The notes under the pieces were generated by a model, which made no database searches, was not told the DNA's origin, and saw nothing but the letters and a program-made list of their open reading frames with translations. A stretch of DNA of 64,000 nt, from positions 1,116,001 through 1,180,000 of the forward strand of contig NZ_JAFLNH010000001.1 in NCBI RefSeq assembly GCF_018361265.1, given 5' to 3'. This DNA comes from Mycobacterium sp. SM1 (GTDB lineage Bacteria; Actinomycetota; Actinomycetes; Mycobacteriales; Mycobacteriaceae). Both the position numbers and the translations under genes were made by a program. Shown piece after piece: positions 22,969 through 31,140 of this stretch (its first letter is position 1; each line of letters opens with the position of its first letter).

Positions 22969-23281
22969 AGCTCAAAAGATCACGTGCCACGGTTTTGTCC
23001 GTCCAACGCTTTCCGTTCGATGCTTGATCGGGAATTACCTTGTCGCCTGTGCGAGAGTTGCCACCTATGCAGCTGCGCCGCGTCGAAGGCGTCCTCGCGG
23101 CTCGCGAGGAAGCGCACTTGGTCTGGCGGCTGAACCCCCGCATGGCATCCGGACCCCATGACCCCGACGGCTGCATTTCGTGTCGGCTCGCTCCGCAGGG
23201 TATCAGCACACCCGGAACACTGGCAAAACCCCGCTGGTCGCGCCGCTGCGCTAGGTTGAGTCAGGTACTCGAAAACGCCCC
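22969..23281. other. Intergenic region with a possible tRNA-Arg promoter
   Basis: No supported gene lies in this 313-bp stretch; a plus-strand frame from 23040 to 23291 runs into the tRNA and has no recognisable domain. TAGGTT at 23252-23257 would place a transcription start about 18 nt before the tRNA and is the best -10 candidate. Confidence 0.4.
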
Positions 23282-23354
23282 GCCCTCGTAGCTCAGGGGA
23301 TAGAGCACGGCTCTCCTAAAGCCGGTGTCGCAGGTTCGAATCCTGCCGGGGGCA
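23282..23354 (+). tRNA. tRNA-Arg (CCT)
   Basis: The acceptor GCCCTCG (23282-23288) pairs with CGGGGGC (23347-23353), with one U-G pair; the discriminator is A. The anticodon arm CGGCT-CTCCTAA-AGCCG gives anticodon CCT, and the T-arm is GCAGG-TTCGAAT-CCTGC. Just beyond its 3' end, convergent to it, lies the restriction-modification cassette; tRNA 3' ends are common integration sites. Confidence 0.96.
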
Positions 23355-23381
23355 CTTGAGTGTTCACACCTCAGATGCGCT

Positions 23382-23864
23382 TTAGACTTTGATCCTGTGG
23401 CCTGACGTTATCTGGTTGTGATCCGCCGCCCCTGGATCGCCTGCCCCAGGACTTTGTCGCCGTCCGACAAGCCGCTCGACGAAGTCGGCAACGGCCAGTG
23501 GGTCGTCGTGCTCCCAGACGCGCACCACCGTCCAGCCAGCGTCGTGCAGTAGCGAGTCCACCCTTTGGTCTCGTTCGACATTGCGGTTCACCTTCGCGAT
23601 CCAGTAATTGACGTTACTGCTGGGCTGGCGGTAGTGGTGAGGGCAGCGGTGCCAAAAGCATCCGTCGATGAACACCGCGACTTTGGCGCGCGTGAAGACG
23701 ACGTCTGCGGTCCAACGCAGGGTGGGCAGCGGACGCGCCGCAACGCGGTAGCGCAGCCCTCGGCTGTGGAGTTCCGACCGGAGCAGCAACTCGGGCTTCG
23801 TGTCCCGACTCCGGTTTCCCTGCATCACCTTCCGGACGGCGGCACTCGCTTCGGCTGTCACCAC
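23382..23864 (-). CDS. vsr: Very-short-patch-repair endonuclease (Vsr)
   Basis: Vsr nicks DNA 5' of T:G mismatches formed when 5-methylcytosine deaminates, protecting C5-methylated recognition sites. The 160-residue product has the signature MQGNRSRDTKPELLLRSELH, a PD-(D/E)XK-like catalytic region with the key Asp in TADVVFTRAKVAVFIDGCFW, and the zinc-binding run CFWHRCPHHY. It starts at GTG only 6 bp after the stop of the C5 methyltransferase gene, the usual pairing. The last 25 residues (SPGAGDPGAADHN...) look unconserved. Confidence 0.93.
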   Translation of the reverse strand: MVTAEASAAVRKVMQGNRSRDTKPELLLRSELHSRGLRYRVAARPLPTLRWTADVVFTRAKVAVFIDGCFWHRCPHHYRQPSSNVNYWIAKVNRNVERDQRVDSLLHDAGWTVVRVWEHDDPLAVADFVERLVGRRQSPGAGDPGAADHNQITSGHRIKV

Positions 23865-23870
23865 TCCTAT

Positions 23871-24938
23871 CTAACGCAGTGCCTGAATGACCTGCTCCAC
23901 CACCCGGCGGGCGAGCAGCGGCGGCACGGAGTTGCCGAGCTGGGACTGTACGCTCTGGCGCGAACCAACCAGCTCGAACTCATCGGGGAAGGTGAACAGC
24001 CGCTTGATCTCAGCGACGCGAAGCCGCCGATTCTCCCAGTGAAACGGACCAACGTTCGGCCCGGGCTGGGCTTGGATAGTGGGCGACGGCTTGCCGGGGT
24101 CGAGCTTGAGCAGGAATGACCAGTACCGGCTGCGCCACTTGAAGATTGGGTTCGGGTGCCCTAGCTCCTCGGTGTAGTGCAGGTAATTGCGGCCCGGGGG
24201 TATGTCGGGCAACAGCGCGCCATACCGACCACCAACTTCCTCACCCGGCTCAGAGTCCGTGACCAGTCCGCTCAGGGCCTCGCCCGCGGTGACGTGCGGC
24301 CGCTCGATGTTCCCCGTGGATCGGCGCTCCCACGAACCGCCATGGGTGGCGTCGGGATGCTTGGGCTGCCGCTTGCCCTTGGGCGCGCCGATGATGAACA
24401 AGCGAGGCCGCAGCTGCGGTACCCCGTAGTCTGCCGCGTTGAGAACCTTTGCCACACAGTCATAACCAGCCTCATCGATCTCGCGGAGCAGGCGTTCGAG
24501 GGCTGGGCGGCTGGCCTTGTTCGTGAACGTCAGCGCGTAGACGTTCTCCAGGATGAATGCCTTCGGTCGCGCCTCACGCAGCACACGCGTGTACTCCTGC
24601 AGCAGCGAGGCGCCCGGGTCCAGACCCGACCGTTTGTACTCCAGCCAGAAGCCGCTTTTAGAGAAGGGCGTGCATGGCGGTCCCCCGATGAGCAGGTCCG
24701 GTCGCTGGCCCTTCCGCAGACCGGCGGCGCGCAGGATTTCTGCTGTCGAGGTGTCAAGGATGTCTTTCTGGATGATTGGCGAGGCCAGCTTAGGAAAGTT
24801 CTTCTCCATCGTGAGAGCCGAGTCGCGGTCCCACTCGACGGCGGCACGCACGTCTACGCCAGCGGCCTCCGCGCCAAGATCCAACCCCCCGGCGCCGGAG
24901 AACAGAGAGATTGCCACTAAACCCTTGCCGCCCGCCAC
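23871..24938 (-). CDS. DNA cytosine-5 methyltransferase of a type II R-M system
   Basis: Conserved C5-MTase motifs are in order: I SLFSGAGGLDLGAEAAG (SAM), IV GGPPCTPFSKSGFW with the catalytic Cys, VI ILENVYAL (ENV), VIII QLRPRLFIIGAP, then the target-recognition stretch around residues 215-270 (PGRNYLHYTEELGHPNPIFK), IX and X with QSQLGNSVPPLLARRVVEQV. PCTPFS replaces the more usual PCQPFS. Length is 355 from the first GTG; a GTG at codon 8 (24917), with AAGGG upstream, gives a shorter and equally good start. It lies between an EcoRV-like endonuclease gene and vsr, all minus-strand, forming one cassette. The recognition site cannot be read from sequence. Confidence 0.94.
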   Translation of the reverse strand: MAGGKGLVAISLFSGAGGLDLGAEAAGVDVRAAVEWDRDSALTMEKNFPKLASPIIQKDILDTSTAEILRAAGLRKGQRPDLLIGGPPCTPFSKSGFWLEYKRSGLDPGASLLQEYTRVLREARPKAFILENVYALTFTNKASRPALERLLREIDEAGYDCVAKVLNAADYGVPQLRPRLFIIGAPKGKRQPKHPDATHGGSWERRSTGNIERPHVTAGEALSGLVTDSEPGEEVGGRYGALLPDIPPGRNYLHYTEELGHPNPIFKWRSRYWSFLLKLDPGKPSPTIQAQPGPNVGPFHWENRRLRVAEIKRLFTFPDEFELVGSRQSVQSQLGNSVPPLLARRVVEQVIQALR

Positions 24939-24992
24939 GCTGTCAGCATTACACGGCCGGTATGACGTCGGAGCCAGGCGCGCTGGACCGGC

Positions 24993-25763
24993 CTACCCCT
25001 TTAGCAGCTTGTCGAGCTGCTGCTGGACGACGCGGCCGATCCTAAAGTTGTACTTCCGCCAGTACGCGTAGAAGGCCTCAGGCGAGTCGAACTCGCCCCG
25101 TCCTTCGCGCAGCGCGTCGATGTGCTGGACTGCGCCGATGTACTCGCGGGTCGTCGACGAGCGTTGCTTGCTCGCGATCCTCCAGGCCTCGTGGACGATC
25201 AGCTCCAGATCCTCGATGCGGGCGAGGCTGGTGTAATTGAGCGTGTAGATGCCGATGAGGTCTAGGTGTGACGTGTACTCGTCGAAGGGCCGAAAGGTGC
25301 CGGGCCAGTGCAGCTGGGGATACCGGAAATAGGTATTTCCGGTGTAGAGCGTGATGCGGCTCTGCGTAAGGTTCGTCGGCCGCCCGGTCTTGGTGACCCT
25401 GCGCTTGGCCACCTTGACGTCAACGGCATGGAAGCCGCCGCCGAAGCGCGGGCCGGACAGTTCGAGGTCGGGGTAGCCGCGCTCGCTGCCGCGCAGCACG
25501 ATCACGCCCTTGGTCGCTTTGGCCCGCTCCAGCAGGAAGTCAACGAGGCTGACCTCGAGGACATTGGCAAGCGCGGCGGGCTCCTGCGGTAACGGCAGTA
25601 TGTGGCCGCCATCGGCGAGGGTCTGCGCCAGGCTGGCCGCGTCGTCGGCGGCGATCGGCCACGAGAGGTGGCCATTCAGCCGAAAGACACCGGCGAGGTC
25701 GAACTCGTACTGGGCACACTGCTCGCCTAGCCATTGTCGGGCCGCTGCACCTCCGTCGTCCAC
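24993..25763 (-). CDS. EcoRV-type type II restriction endonuclease
   Basis: The catalytic triad matches EcoRV: Pro-Asp in GYPDLELSG, then Asp and Lys in FHAVDVKVAKRR, with Asp-to-Asp spacing of 16 and Asp-to-Lys of 18, the same as D74, D90 and K92 of EcoRV. Downstream, LTQSRITLYTGNTYFRYPQL and FRPFDEYTSHLDLIGIYTLN align with EcoRV FTLGGYTSFIR and YPFDQYIAHWIIGYVYT. About 256 residues from the GTG chosen (GGAAAG 9 nt upstream); a GTG eight codons earlier is possible. EcoRV itself pairs with an adenine methyltransferase, whereas the neighbour here is a cytosine-5 enzyme. No control protein was found. Confidence 0.85.
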   Translation of the reverse strand: MDDGGAAARQWLGEQCAQYEFDLAGVFRLNGHLSWPIAADDAASLAQTLADGGHILPLPQEPAALANVLEVSLVDFLLERAKATKGVIVLRGSERGYPDLELSGPRFGGGFHAVDVKVAKRRVTKTGRPTNLTQSRITLYTGNTYFRYPQLHWPGTFRPFDEYTSHLDLIGIYTLNYTSLARIEDLELIVHEAWRIASKQRSSTTREYIGAVQHIDALREGRGEFDSPEAFYAYWRKYNFRIGRVVQQQLDKLLKG

Positions 25764-26349
25764 GCTCGAAAGCTTTCCAGAAGAAACTCGACGACAGCAC
25801 CTACGCGTGGCGGTTTCGCCTGTCGAAGGCCTTGGCGAAAAGCTTGGATTGCGCACGCATTGTCTCGCGCTATGCCGGCCGTGGTCGCGTCTTCGCTCAA
25901 GGCATTGCCCAGGCCCTTCATAACATCGACCCCATGTTCGGGGGCATTCAAAACCGGCCCGATCTCAAGCGTTATGCGCTCGGCGTGGTGGGCGTGTGCT
26001 CACTTCTATTTACTCAGATGCGATTTGAGCACGGCAACCGCTTCCGCGATACCTCCCCCACAGGCTGGACTGACACCGCCGCCATCCTTAACTCAGGGCG
26101 GCGTTACCGGCGACGGTAGATGTGGGCTCGATGCTCGACGGCGACGGTAGATGTGGGCTCGATGCTCGACGGCGACGGCTTCGGCCTGACCAGCACACCA
26201 AACACAGTCAGCGGCAGTGGTTGGTGCTGCCGGATGAACTAGTGTTACCAGGAAGTCGAAGTCGTGAACGGCGATCAACATGACGGTGCGGCCCGCAGCT
26301 ACCAACGGCCTGGACCACGCCACGGTGGTTGCCAGCGGATGCACGAGGG
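25764..26349. other. 586-bp region without a supported gene
   Basis: It lies upstream of the restriction gene and of bpa, so it must hold two divergent promoters. It is less G+C-rich around 25985-26050 (CACTTCTATTTACTCAGATG). A minus-strand frame at 25727-25951 (74 codons) overlaps the restriction gene start and has no recognisable domain. Two copies of a 31-bp repeat are present near its right end. Confidence 0.5.
26109..26178. repeat. 31-bp direct repeat, two full copies plus a partial third
   Basis: A unit beginning GGCGACGGTAGATGTGGGCT starts at 26109 and 26140 and is identical in both copies; GGCGACGG recurs at 26171. It lies upstream of bpa. Confidence 0.9.
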
Positions 26350-26880
26350 ATGGTGACTGGATTGACTGCCGAAAATGGCGCTGACAAGGTCGAACGCATC
26401 GGCGTTGATCCCGGGTCGGCGGCGGGCGCGGTGGAGACCGGATCCCAGGAGGAAAGGTCGCTGACCAACCTGGTCGAGCAACCCGCCAAGGTGATACGGA
26501 TCGGCACCATGATCAGGCAGCTGCTCGAGGAGGTGCGGGCCGCGCCACTGGACGAGGCCACCCGTACCCGGCTGCGCGAGATCCACGCCATCAGTATCCG
26601 AGAACTCGAGGACGGCCTGGCGCCGGAACTGCGTGCGGAGCTGGACCAACTCACCTTGCCGTTCAGCGAAGATACCGCACCCTCGGATGCCGAATTGCGC
26701 ATCGCCCAGGCCCAATTGGTCGGCTGGCTGGAAGGGCTCTTCCATGGAATCCAGGCGGCGCTGTTCGCCCAGCAGATGGCCGCCCGCACACAGCTCGAGC
26801 AGATGCGCCAGGGCGCGCTGCCTCCCGCGGCAGCGCAGTTCGGCCAAGCCGGGACTTCCGAGACCGGCCCGTACCTGTGA
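26350..26880 (+). CDS. bpa: Bacterial proteasome activator Bpa/PafE (Rv3780-like)
   Basis: Bpa forms a dodecameric ring that docks on the 20S proteasome and promotes ATP- and Pup-independent degradation of unfolded proteins such as HspR. The 176-residue protein has a variable N-terminus, then the highly conserved helical core LVEQPAKVIRIGTMIRQLLE and LREIHAISIRELEDGLAPEL, followed by DAELRIAQAQLVGWLEGLFHGIQAALFAQQMAARTQLEQMRQGALP. The docking tail ends GPYL; I recall GQYL in H37Rv. The tail keeps the penultimate Tyr needed for proteasome binding. In this genome it lies near a chaperone operon rather than in the Rv3779-Rv3781 context. Confidence 0.93.
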   Translation: MVTGLTAENGADKVERIGVDPGSAAGAVETGSQEERSLTNLVEQPAKVIRIGTMIRQLLEEVRAAPLDEATRTRLREIHAISIRELEDGLAPELRAELDQLTLPFSEDTAPSDAELRIAQAQLVGWLEGLFHGIQAALFAQQMAARTQLEQMRQGALPPAAAQFGQAGTSETGPYL

Positions 26881-26928
26881 ACGACCAGCGGTAGCTCTAA
26901 CCGGCGATGGCCGGTCGGCAGCTTATTC

Positions 26929-27789
26929 TTATTCGGGTTCGAGACCGCACGCGACGGGGCGGGCCGGATCCGAAATCCACTCCGACCATGATCCGGGAAA
27001 CAGCGGCGCCATCCAACCCACCGCAGCGAGCGCGGCAATCATGACCGTCGCCGTAATGCCCGAGCCACAGTAGACACCGACGTAGTCGGCGGGTCCGATA
27101 TTGTGGCCCCCCAATAGCCGGCGGAGCGCGCCCTCGTCGAGGAACGTGCCGTCGCTGGCCAACACAGCGGTGCTTGGAATGCTCTTGGCACCGGGGATGT
27201 GGCCTGCGACCGGATCGACCGGCTCAACGTCGCCGCGGAAGCGTTCGGGCACGCGCGTATCGATCAGCGTCAACCCTTCGTCGACGCACTGCTGCGCGGT
27301 CACTGTTAACAGGCATCCCGAGTACAAATTACGTTGCAGCACAGTGACATTCCCGGGCTGCGGGGTTACCGGCCCGGTGTCCAAGGGGGCTCCGGCCGAC
27401 CGCCACGCAGCGAGGCCGCCGTCGAGAATGCGAACGTTGTCGAGCCCGGCTGCGGTTAACACCCACCACGCCCGCGCTGAACCAGCACGGTTCCAGTCGT
27501 CGTACGCCACAACCAGCGTGTCGTGACGGACCCCCCACCGGCGTGCGGCCGCCTCGAGGCTGCGCCCCGACGGCAGTGGGTGACGGCCACGGCCGGCGAT
27601 CGTGTGATCGCTGAGTTCGTCCTCAAGTGACACATACACGGCGCCCGGAACGTGGCCCTGCAGGTAGGCCGCGTACTGATCCGGCTCATCGAACCGCCAC
27701 CGCACATCGAGTATGGTCACCGGGTCGCGAGCCTGGATAACGCCGGCCAGCTCTGCGGCGGTGATCAGCACCCGAGCGCGCGTGTCCAC
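26929..27789 (-). CDS. sseB: Thiosulfate/3-mercaptopyruvate sulfurtransferase (SseB-like)
   Basis: It has 286 residues with two rhodanese domains: the inactive N-terminal one (VTILDVRWRFDEPDQYAAYL, ending about residue 130) and the catalytic C-terminal one with the active-site loop YCGSGITATV, whose Cys carries the persulfide. DDWNRAGSARAWWVL and DTRVPERFRGDVEPVDPVAGHIPGA are typical. It closely resembles H37Rv SseB (Rv2291), located elsewhere in that genome. A GTG start is supported by a -10 hexamer 6 nt upstream. The loop CGSGI(T/S) is seen in mycobacterial members; substrate preference is uncertain. Confidence 0.92.
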   Translation of the reverse strand: MDTRARVLITAAELAGVIQARDPVTILDVRWRFDEPDQYAAYLQGHVPGAVYVSLEDELSDHTIAGRGRHPLPSGRSLEAAARRWGVRHDTLVVAYDDWNRAGSARAWWVLTAAGLDNVRILDGGLAAWRSAGAPLDTGPVTPQPGNVTVLQRNLYSGCLLTVTAQQCVDEGLTLIDTRVPERFRGDVEPVDPVAGHIPGAKSIPSTAVLASDGTFLDEGALRRLLGGHNIGPADYVGVYCGSGITATVMIAALAAVGWMAPLFPGSWSEWISDPARPVACGLEPE

Positions 27790-27795
27790 CGACTC

Positions 27796-27801
27796 AGGCT
27801 A
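27796..27801 (-). promoter_or_regulatory. -10 element TAGCCT of leaderless sseB
   Basis: On the minus strand TAGCCT ends 6 nt before the GTG start of the sulfurtransferase gene. Confidence 0.5.
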
Positions 27802-28302
27802 CGTGACGGATGATCGGCATAGCACTGCCGGAGTATCCGGCGGTGGAGGCCCCCGCAGCGGGATGTCGACACCCAAAAAGCGTGCTGTGCCCGGGCGACG
27901 CTTCGTTCGCTTTTCCCTCGGGCCCCGTGGCGCGCGGGAGCGCCGGTCCTTCCGCTGTTTTGGCTGGCCCGCTCGTCGACCGGAAAAGCCGATGCAGGCC
28001 ACTACCGGGGCCGGCCCGAAGGCGACCGGGTTCATGCGCGTCTGACTCGAGGGGCGATGGTCCTGCGCTGATGGGTCTTTGGCCCCTATTTGCGTGGGCC
28101 GTAACGGTTGATTCTTGGCATGTCTCAGCTCCGGGACGGAAGAGAGCAGCACACATGACGTGTGACGTGTTAGGAATGATCGTCGTGCTCCGGCCGGCAA
28201 AGACCTCCTGCCGCCGGACTGACAAGGACGCGAATGGCTGTCCGCAAGGGACTTGAAAAGGATCTGGAAAGGACCCGGGAAAAACCCGGGAGGGAGTATG
28301 TG
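27802..28302. other. Long intergenic region upstream of the dnaK operon
   Basis: About 500 bp without a supported gene; frames on both strands lack domains. It must contain the promoter of the chaperone operon. I looked for the HspR-associated element (CTTGAGT-N7-ACTCAAG) and did not see it. A near-palindrome ACACATGACGTGT lies at about 28152-28164. Confidence 0.5.
28274..28290 (+). promoter_or_regulatory. CCCGGG-A5-CCCGGG hairpin touching the dnaK ribosome-binding site
   Basis: CCCGGG (28274-28279), AAAAA, CCCGGG (28285-28290) form a perfect 6-bp stem with an A5 loop. The ribosome-binding site AGGGAG starts at the very next base and the ATG is at 28303. The stem could influence ribosome access. 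Confidence 0.5.
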
Positions 28303-30186
28303 ATGGCGACCGCGGTCGGTATCGATCTGGGGACCACCAACGCGGTGATCGCGGCTTGGCGCAGTGGCCGGCCGGTGGTGATCCCTAACGCCGAGGGTTC
28401 CCGAATCACCCCGTCAGTGGTGGCCTTCACCGAATTCGGTGAGCGGCTGGTGGGGCAGCCGGCCCGTCGGCAGGCGATCGTGAATCCCAAGGGCACCATC
28501 TATTCGGCGAAGCGCTTCATCGGTCGCCGCTTCGCCGAGGTATCCACCGAGGCCATGGCGGTCGGCTTCGATGTGGTGCCGGGCCCCCACGGCGAAACCC
28601 GTTTCGACGTGCGTGGCGAGAGCGTCACTCCCGAGCAAATCAGCGCACAGGTGCTGCGCAAGCTCGCCGACGACGCCGGCAAGTTTCTCGGTGAGCGGGT
28701 GCGCCAAGCGGTCATTAGCGTTCCGGCATATTTTGATGACGCGCAGCGCAATGCCACCAAGGATGCCGCCAGGATCGCGGGCCTGCAGCTGCTCGGCATC
28801 ATCAACGAGCCCACCGCCGCGGCGCTGGCCTATGGCTTGGACAAGAAGGGCCACGAGACGGTTCTGGTGTTCGACTTCGGCGGTGGCACCTTTGATGTGA
28901 GCTTGTTGGAGGTGGGTGACGGCGTGGTGGAGGTACGTGCCACTGCCGGTGATTCACATCTGGGTGGCGATGATTTCGACCGTCTCTTGGTGGATTACCT
29001 CGCCGACGAGTTCCGGCAGGAAAACGGCATCGACTTGCGCGAGGACGCCCAGGCGCTGCGGCGGTTGGTCGAGGCGGCCGAACAGGCCAAGGTCGAACTG
29101 TCCTCGGTCGCCCAAACCCGCATCGACGTCCCGTTTATCGCCGCCGATGCAGGCGGGCCCAAACATTTGGCGAGGCCGATTATGCGCTCGACGTTTGAAA
29201 ACCTGACCTTGGATTTGGTGGAGCGCTGCCTGGGTCCGGTCAGGCAGGTGATGGCCGATGCGAAGGTGACCGCCATGGACATCGACGAGGTCATCCTGGT
29301 CGGGGGGGCGACGCGCATCCCGGCGGTGCAGGCGCTGGTGCGCCGCCTCACCGCGGGTATGGGTCCCACCATGGGCGTGAACCCCGAGGAGGTGGTGGCG
29401 CTGGGTGCCGCGGCGCAGGCCGGGGTGCTGATGGGTGAGCTCTCCAGGGTGGTGCTGCTGGATGTCACGGCGCTGTCGCTGGGAGTGGAAACCCGTGGCG
29501 GGGTGATGACCAAGGTGATCGAGCGCAACACCACCATCCCGGCCCGCCGCAGCGAGGTTTTCACCACCGCTGAAGACAATCAGCCCGCCGTCGACGTCGT
29601 GGTGCTGGAGGGTGAGCGCGAAATGGCCAGAGACAATCGGGTTCTCGGACGATTCACCGTGCACGGCATCCGCCCTGCCCCGCGCGGTGAACCGCAGATC
29701 GAGGTCACCTTCGATGTCGACGCCAACGGCATCCTCGACGTCACCGCCCGCGACAGGGATACCGGCGTCGAGCAGCACATCACCGTTAGTGAACGCCCCG
29801 GCCTCGACCAGGGTGAAGTCGAGCGCATGATCGCCGAAGCCGAGCAGCACCGCCGCGAAGACGAGCAGCACCGCCGCGAGGTGGAGGCGTGCAACGAACT
29901 CGATTCGGTCGCCTACCAAGTCGAGCGGTGCCTGGCTCGGCTGGGTGACTCGGTGGCGACGCATGACCGGGTGCGCGCCGAAATGCTGATAGCCGACGCC
30001 CGAAACGCCATCGAGGAGCACACGCCTGTGGTCAGGGTCCGGTCGTTGACCTCGGACCTGCAGCAGGTGCTCTACGGGCTAGAGTCTTCGCCCGCCGGTG
30101 GCGGCGAGGGACAGCGCCACCGGGGTCTCCCGATCGAGCGCCCGGGAGACGACGGTGTCGTTGACGCCGAATTCGGTTGGGGCTGA
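28303..30186 (+). CDS. dnaK2: DnaK-type Hsp70 chaperone (accessory paralogue)
   Basis: The 627-residue protein starts MATAVGIDLGTTNAVIAAWR, with AGGGAG upstream. The nucleotide-binding domain shows phosphate 1 (DLGTTN), connect 1 (INEPTAAALAYG), phosphate 2 (VFDFGGGTFDVSLL) and the adenosine motif (VILVGGATRIPAVQALV). The substrate-binding domain has LLDVTALSLGVETRGGVMTK. The lid has a repeat QHRREDEQHRRE, and the C-terminus (VVDAEF) resembles the EEVD-like end of DnaK. Several positions differ from the housekeeping DnaK (for example NAVIAAWRSG after the first loop), so it is a second paralogue. It heads an operon with cbpA-like DnaJ, cbpM and a Trx2 gene. Confidence 0.93.
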   Translation: MATAVGIDLGTTNAVIAAWRSGRPVVIPNAEGSRITPSVVAFTEFGERLVGQPARRQAIVNPKGTIYSAKRFIGRRFAEVSTEAMAVGFDVVPGPHGETRFDVRGESVTPEQISAQVLRKLADDAGKFLGERVRQAVISVPAYFDDAQRNATKDAARIAGLQLLGIINEPTAAALAYGLDKKGHETVLVFDFGGGTFDVSLLEVGDGVVEVRATAGDSHLGGDDFDRLLVDYLADEFRQENGIDLREDAQALRRLVEAAEQAKVELSSVAQTRIDVPFIAADAGGPKHLARPIMRSTFENLTLDLVERCLGPVRQVMADAKVTAMDIDEVILVGGATRIPAVQALVRRLTAGMGPTMGVNPEEVVALGAAAQAGVLMGELSRVVLLDVTALSLGVETRGGVMTKVIERNTTIPARRSEVFTTAEDNQPAVDVVVLEGEREMARDNRVLGRFTVHGIRPAPRGEPQIEVTFDVDANGILDVTARDRDTGVEQHITVSERPGLDQGEVERMIAEAEQHRREDEQHRREVEACNELDSVAYQVERCLARLGDSVATHDRVRAEMLIADARNAIEEHTPVVRVRSLTSDLQQVLYGLESSPAGGGEGQRHRGLPIERPGDDGVVDAEFGWG

Positions 30187-30276
30187 GCATCATGGCAAAC
30201 CCTCGTCGAGGGGTGGCCGTACCCACCCCACCCGGGTGCCCGCACAGCGCCGCCGGTCGCCCGGGGGGCACACCCC

Positions 30277-31140
30277 ATGGCGCGTGACTACTACCAGACG
30301 CTCGGGGTGTCCCGGGACGCAACCGCCGAGCAGATCCAGCAGGCATATCGCAGGCTGGCCCGCAAACATCACCCGGATATCAACAAGGATCCCGGCGCCG
30401 AGGAACGGTTCAAAGAGGTCAACGAGGCCTACCACGTGCTGTCGGATCCGAAGACCCGCGAACGCTATGACCGGTTCGGCGAAGACTTTCGCCGGGTTCC
30501 GGAGGACTACGACGAGCGCGCCAGCGCGGGCGGGGGCGGCTTTCGCGGCGCGGGCATCGACATCGATGACCTGCTGAGCGGTATTTTCGGGGGTGTCGGC
30601 GGGTTCGGCCCGGTCCCCGGCGCCGATCAAGAGGCCGAGCTGGAGCTGACTCTCGAGGAGGCCTACCGCGGCGGTAGCCGCCGAATCAGATTGGATGGCC
30701 GGGCGTACACCGTGACCATTCCCCCTGGCATAACCGAGGGCCAGCGGATAAGGCTGCCCGGTGAAGGCGCCCGCGGCAGCCGCAACGCCCCTCCGGGCGA
30801 CTTGTACCTGGTTGTGCACATCGCGCCGCACCCCCGATTCCGGCTTGAAGGGCGTGACATCAGCACCGATTTGCTGATCTCGCCGTGGGAGGCGGTCTTG
30901 GGCGCAACCGTCGCGGTGCACACCCCCGCCGGGGAGGCAAAGGTCAAGGTGCCGCCGGGCTCATCGACCGGCCGGCGACTGCGATTGCGGGGGGAAGGAA
31001 TGCCCAACCCGCGTGGGTCACCGGGTGACCTATACGCCGAGATCAAAATCATGGTGCCGGCGAAACCGACCCCACGGGAACGGGAGTTATTCGAACAACT
31101 GGCCGCCGAATCCCGCTTCGATCCGAGGAGGGCACGTTGA
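30277..31140 (+). CDS. cbpA: CbpA-type (zinc-finger-less) DnaJ co-chaperone
   Basis: The J-domain is at residues 1-70 with the catalytic HPD (residues 32-34, ARKHHPDINKDP). A Gly/Phe-rich linker follows (GGGGFRGAGIDIDDLLSGIF), then two C-terminal substrate-binding domains (VTIPPGITEGQRIRLPGEGA, SPWEAVLGATVAVHTPAGEA). No CxxCxGxG zinc repeats are present, as in class II DnaJ/CbpA. Length is 287. It follows dnaK after 90 bp and overlaps the cbpM-like gene (TTGA), so the J-protein and its modulator are translationally coupled. Confidence 0.93.
   Translation: MARDYYQTLGVSRDATAEQIQQAYRRLARKHHPDINKDPGAEERFKEVNEAYHVLSDPKTRERYDRFGEDFRRVPEDYDERASAGGGGFRGAGIDIDDLLSGIFGGVGGFGPVPGADQEAELELTLEEAYRGGSRRIRLDGRAYTVTIPPGITEGQRIRLPGEGARGSRNAPPGDLYLVVHIAPHPRFRLEGRDISTDLLISPWEAVLGATVAVHTPAGEAKVKVPPGSSTGRRLRLRGEGMPNPRGSPGDLYAEIKIMVPAKPTPRERELFEQLAAESRFDPRRAR

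Noticed and set aside
23040..23291. Plus-strand 83-codon frame before tRNA-Arg
   Set aside because: It overlaps the tRNA 5' end, has no domain and no start signal.
25727..25951. Minus-strand 74-codon frame, possible restriction control protein
   Set aside because: No helix-turn-helix is visible and it overlaps the nuclease start; not enough support.
27802..28302. HspR-binding (HAIR) element before dnaK
   Set aside because: No CTTGAGT-N7-ACTCAAG-like inverted repeat could be found.
28303..30186. Housekeeping DnaK
   Set aside because: It lacks the grpE-dnaJ-hspR neighbours of the main mycobacterial operon and has divergent residues in the first phosphate loop; treated as a paralogue.
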